Made by a program: the position numbers and the translations under genes. Below are positions 63,939-64,000 of a stretch of 64,000 nucleotides of DNA, one piece after another. This DNA comes from Cardinalis cardinalis. Taxonomy: Eukaryota; Chordata; Aves; Passeriformes; Cardinalidae. The stretch lies in the NCBI GenBank assembly GCA_014549065.1, contig JACDOX010000083.1, forward strand, positions 1,850,611-1,914,610. Reading direction: 5' to 3'. The notes under the pieces were generated by a model. It was not told the origin of the DNA, ran no database searches, and was given only the letters and a program-made list of their open reading frames with translations. Numbering within the stretch: position 1 is the stretch's first letter; every line of letters begins with the position of its first letter.

Positions 63939-64000
63939 CCCCTTCCCTTCCCTTCCCTTCCCTTCCCTTCCCTTCCCTTCCCTTCCCTTCCCTTCCCTTC
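63939..64000. repeat. CCCTT pentanucleotide array, continues past window
   Basis: Twelve perfect CCCTT units fill the last 62 bases, and the array is cut by the window end, so its true length is unknown. Confidence 0.95.

Overview
The window looks like nuclear DNA from a bird, possibly a songbird. The main evidence is several chicken-repeat-1 (CR1) LINE fragments. Three carry the typical CR1 3' end (GGTCTTTTCCAACCTAAATG-like followed by ATTCTRTGA), and one keeps about 1.8 kb of decayed reverse-transcriptase region. Two structures also read as solo LTRs of endogenous retroviruses, with the short avian style of TATA box and poly(A) signal. The background is AT-rich, CpG-poor and full of vertebrate-type microsatellites. 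Nothing bacterial, phage-like or plasmid-like is visible. Species and chromosome cannot be named from the sequence alone.

I recognise no protein-coding gene, tRNA, rRNA, snRNA or CRISPR array. Open frames are short, overlap on both strands and match no family I know. The longest is 224 codons in a locally GC-rich patch. The window is best read as intergenic DNA or the inside of a very long intron. One short interval (28399-28463) has the form of an internal exon with good splice signals, but it is unproven.

Layout: 1-5582 is unique DNA with an A/C-rich tract, a G-rich tract with quadruplex potential and a ZNF143-like motif. At 5583-5806 is a CR1 3' end. 5807-8697 is AT-rich and contains a candidate conserved noncoding element. 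8698-9004 is the first AAGG array with an assembly gap. At 10917-11315 lies an old LINE ORF2 remnant interrupted by a GA repeat. 11316-20588 is unique, AT-rich DNA. 20589-22115 is GC-richer with a 53-bp tandem duplication. 22915-23197 is the second AAGG array and gap. 23198-37700 is mostly unique, with a GAAAAAA array, the candidate exon, a G/T-rich tract and a small CpG cluster. 37720-38034 is the third AAGG array and gap. About 40045-40578 is a minus-strand LTR. Three CR1 copies lie at 47254-47677, 48945-49366 and 51860-53700. A second minus-strand LTR lies at about 53859-54662. 54663-63938 is unique AT-rich DNA with a TG repeat. A CCCTT array runs off the right end.

With no genes there is no operon or pathway to describe. 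The possible functional content is regulatory: AT-rich blocks dense in homeodomain-type TAAT/ATTA cores, a CpG-rich patch, a ZNF143-like site and LTR promoters. These regulatory readings are inferences from composition and motifs and need cross-species alignment. Three N-runs of 220, 96 and 161 bases all fall in AAGG arrays. Single Ns are at 14121, 18974, 27852 and 40242.
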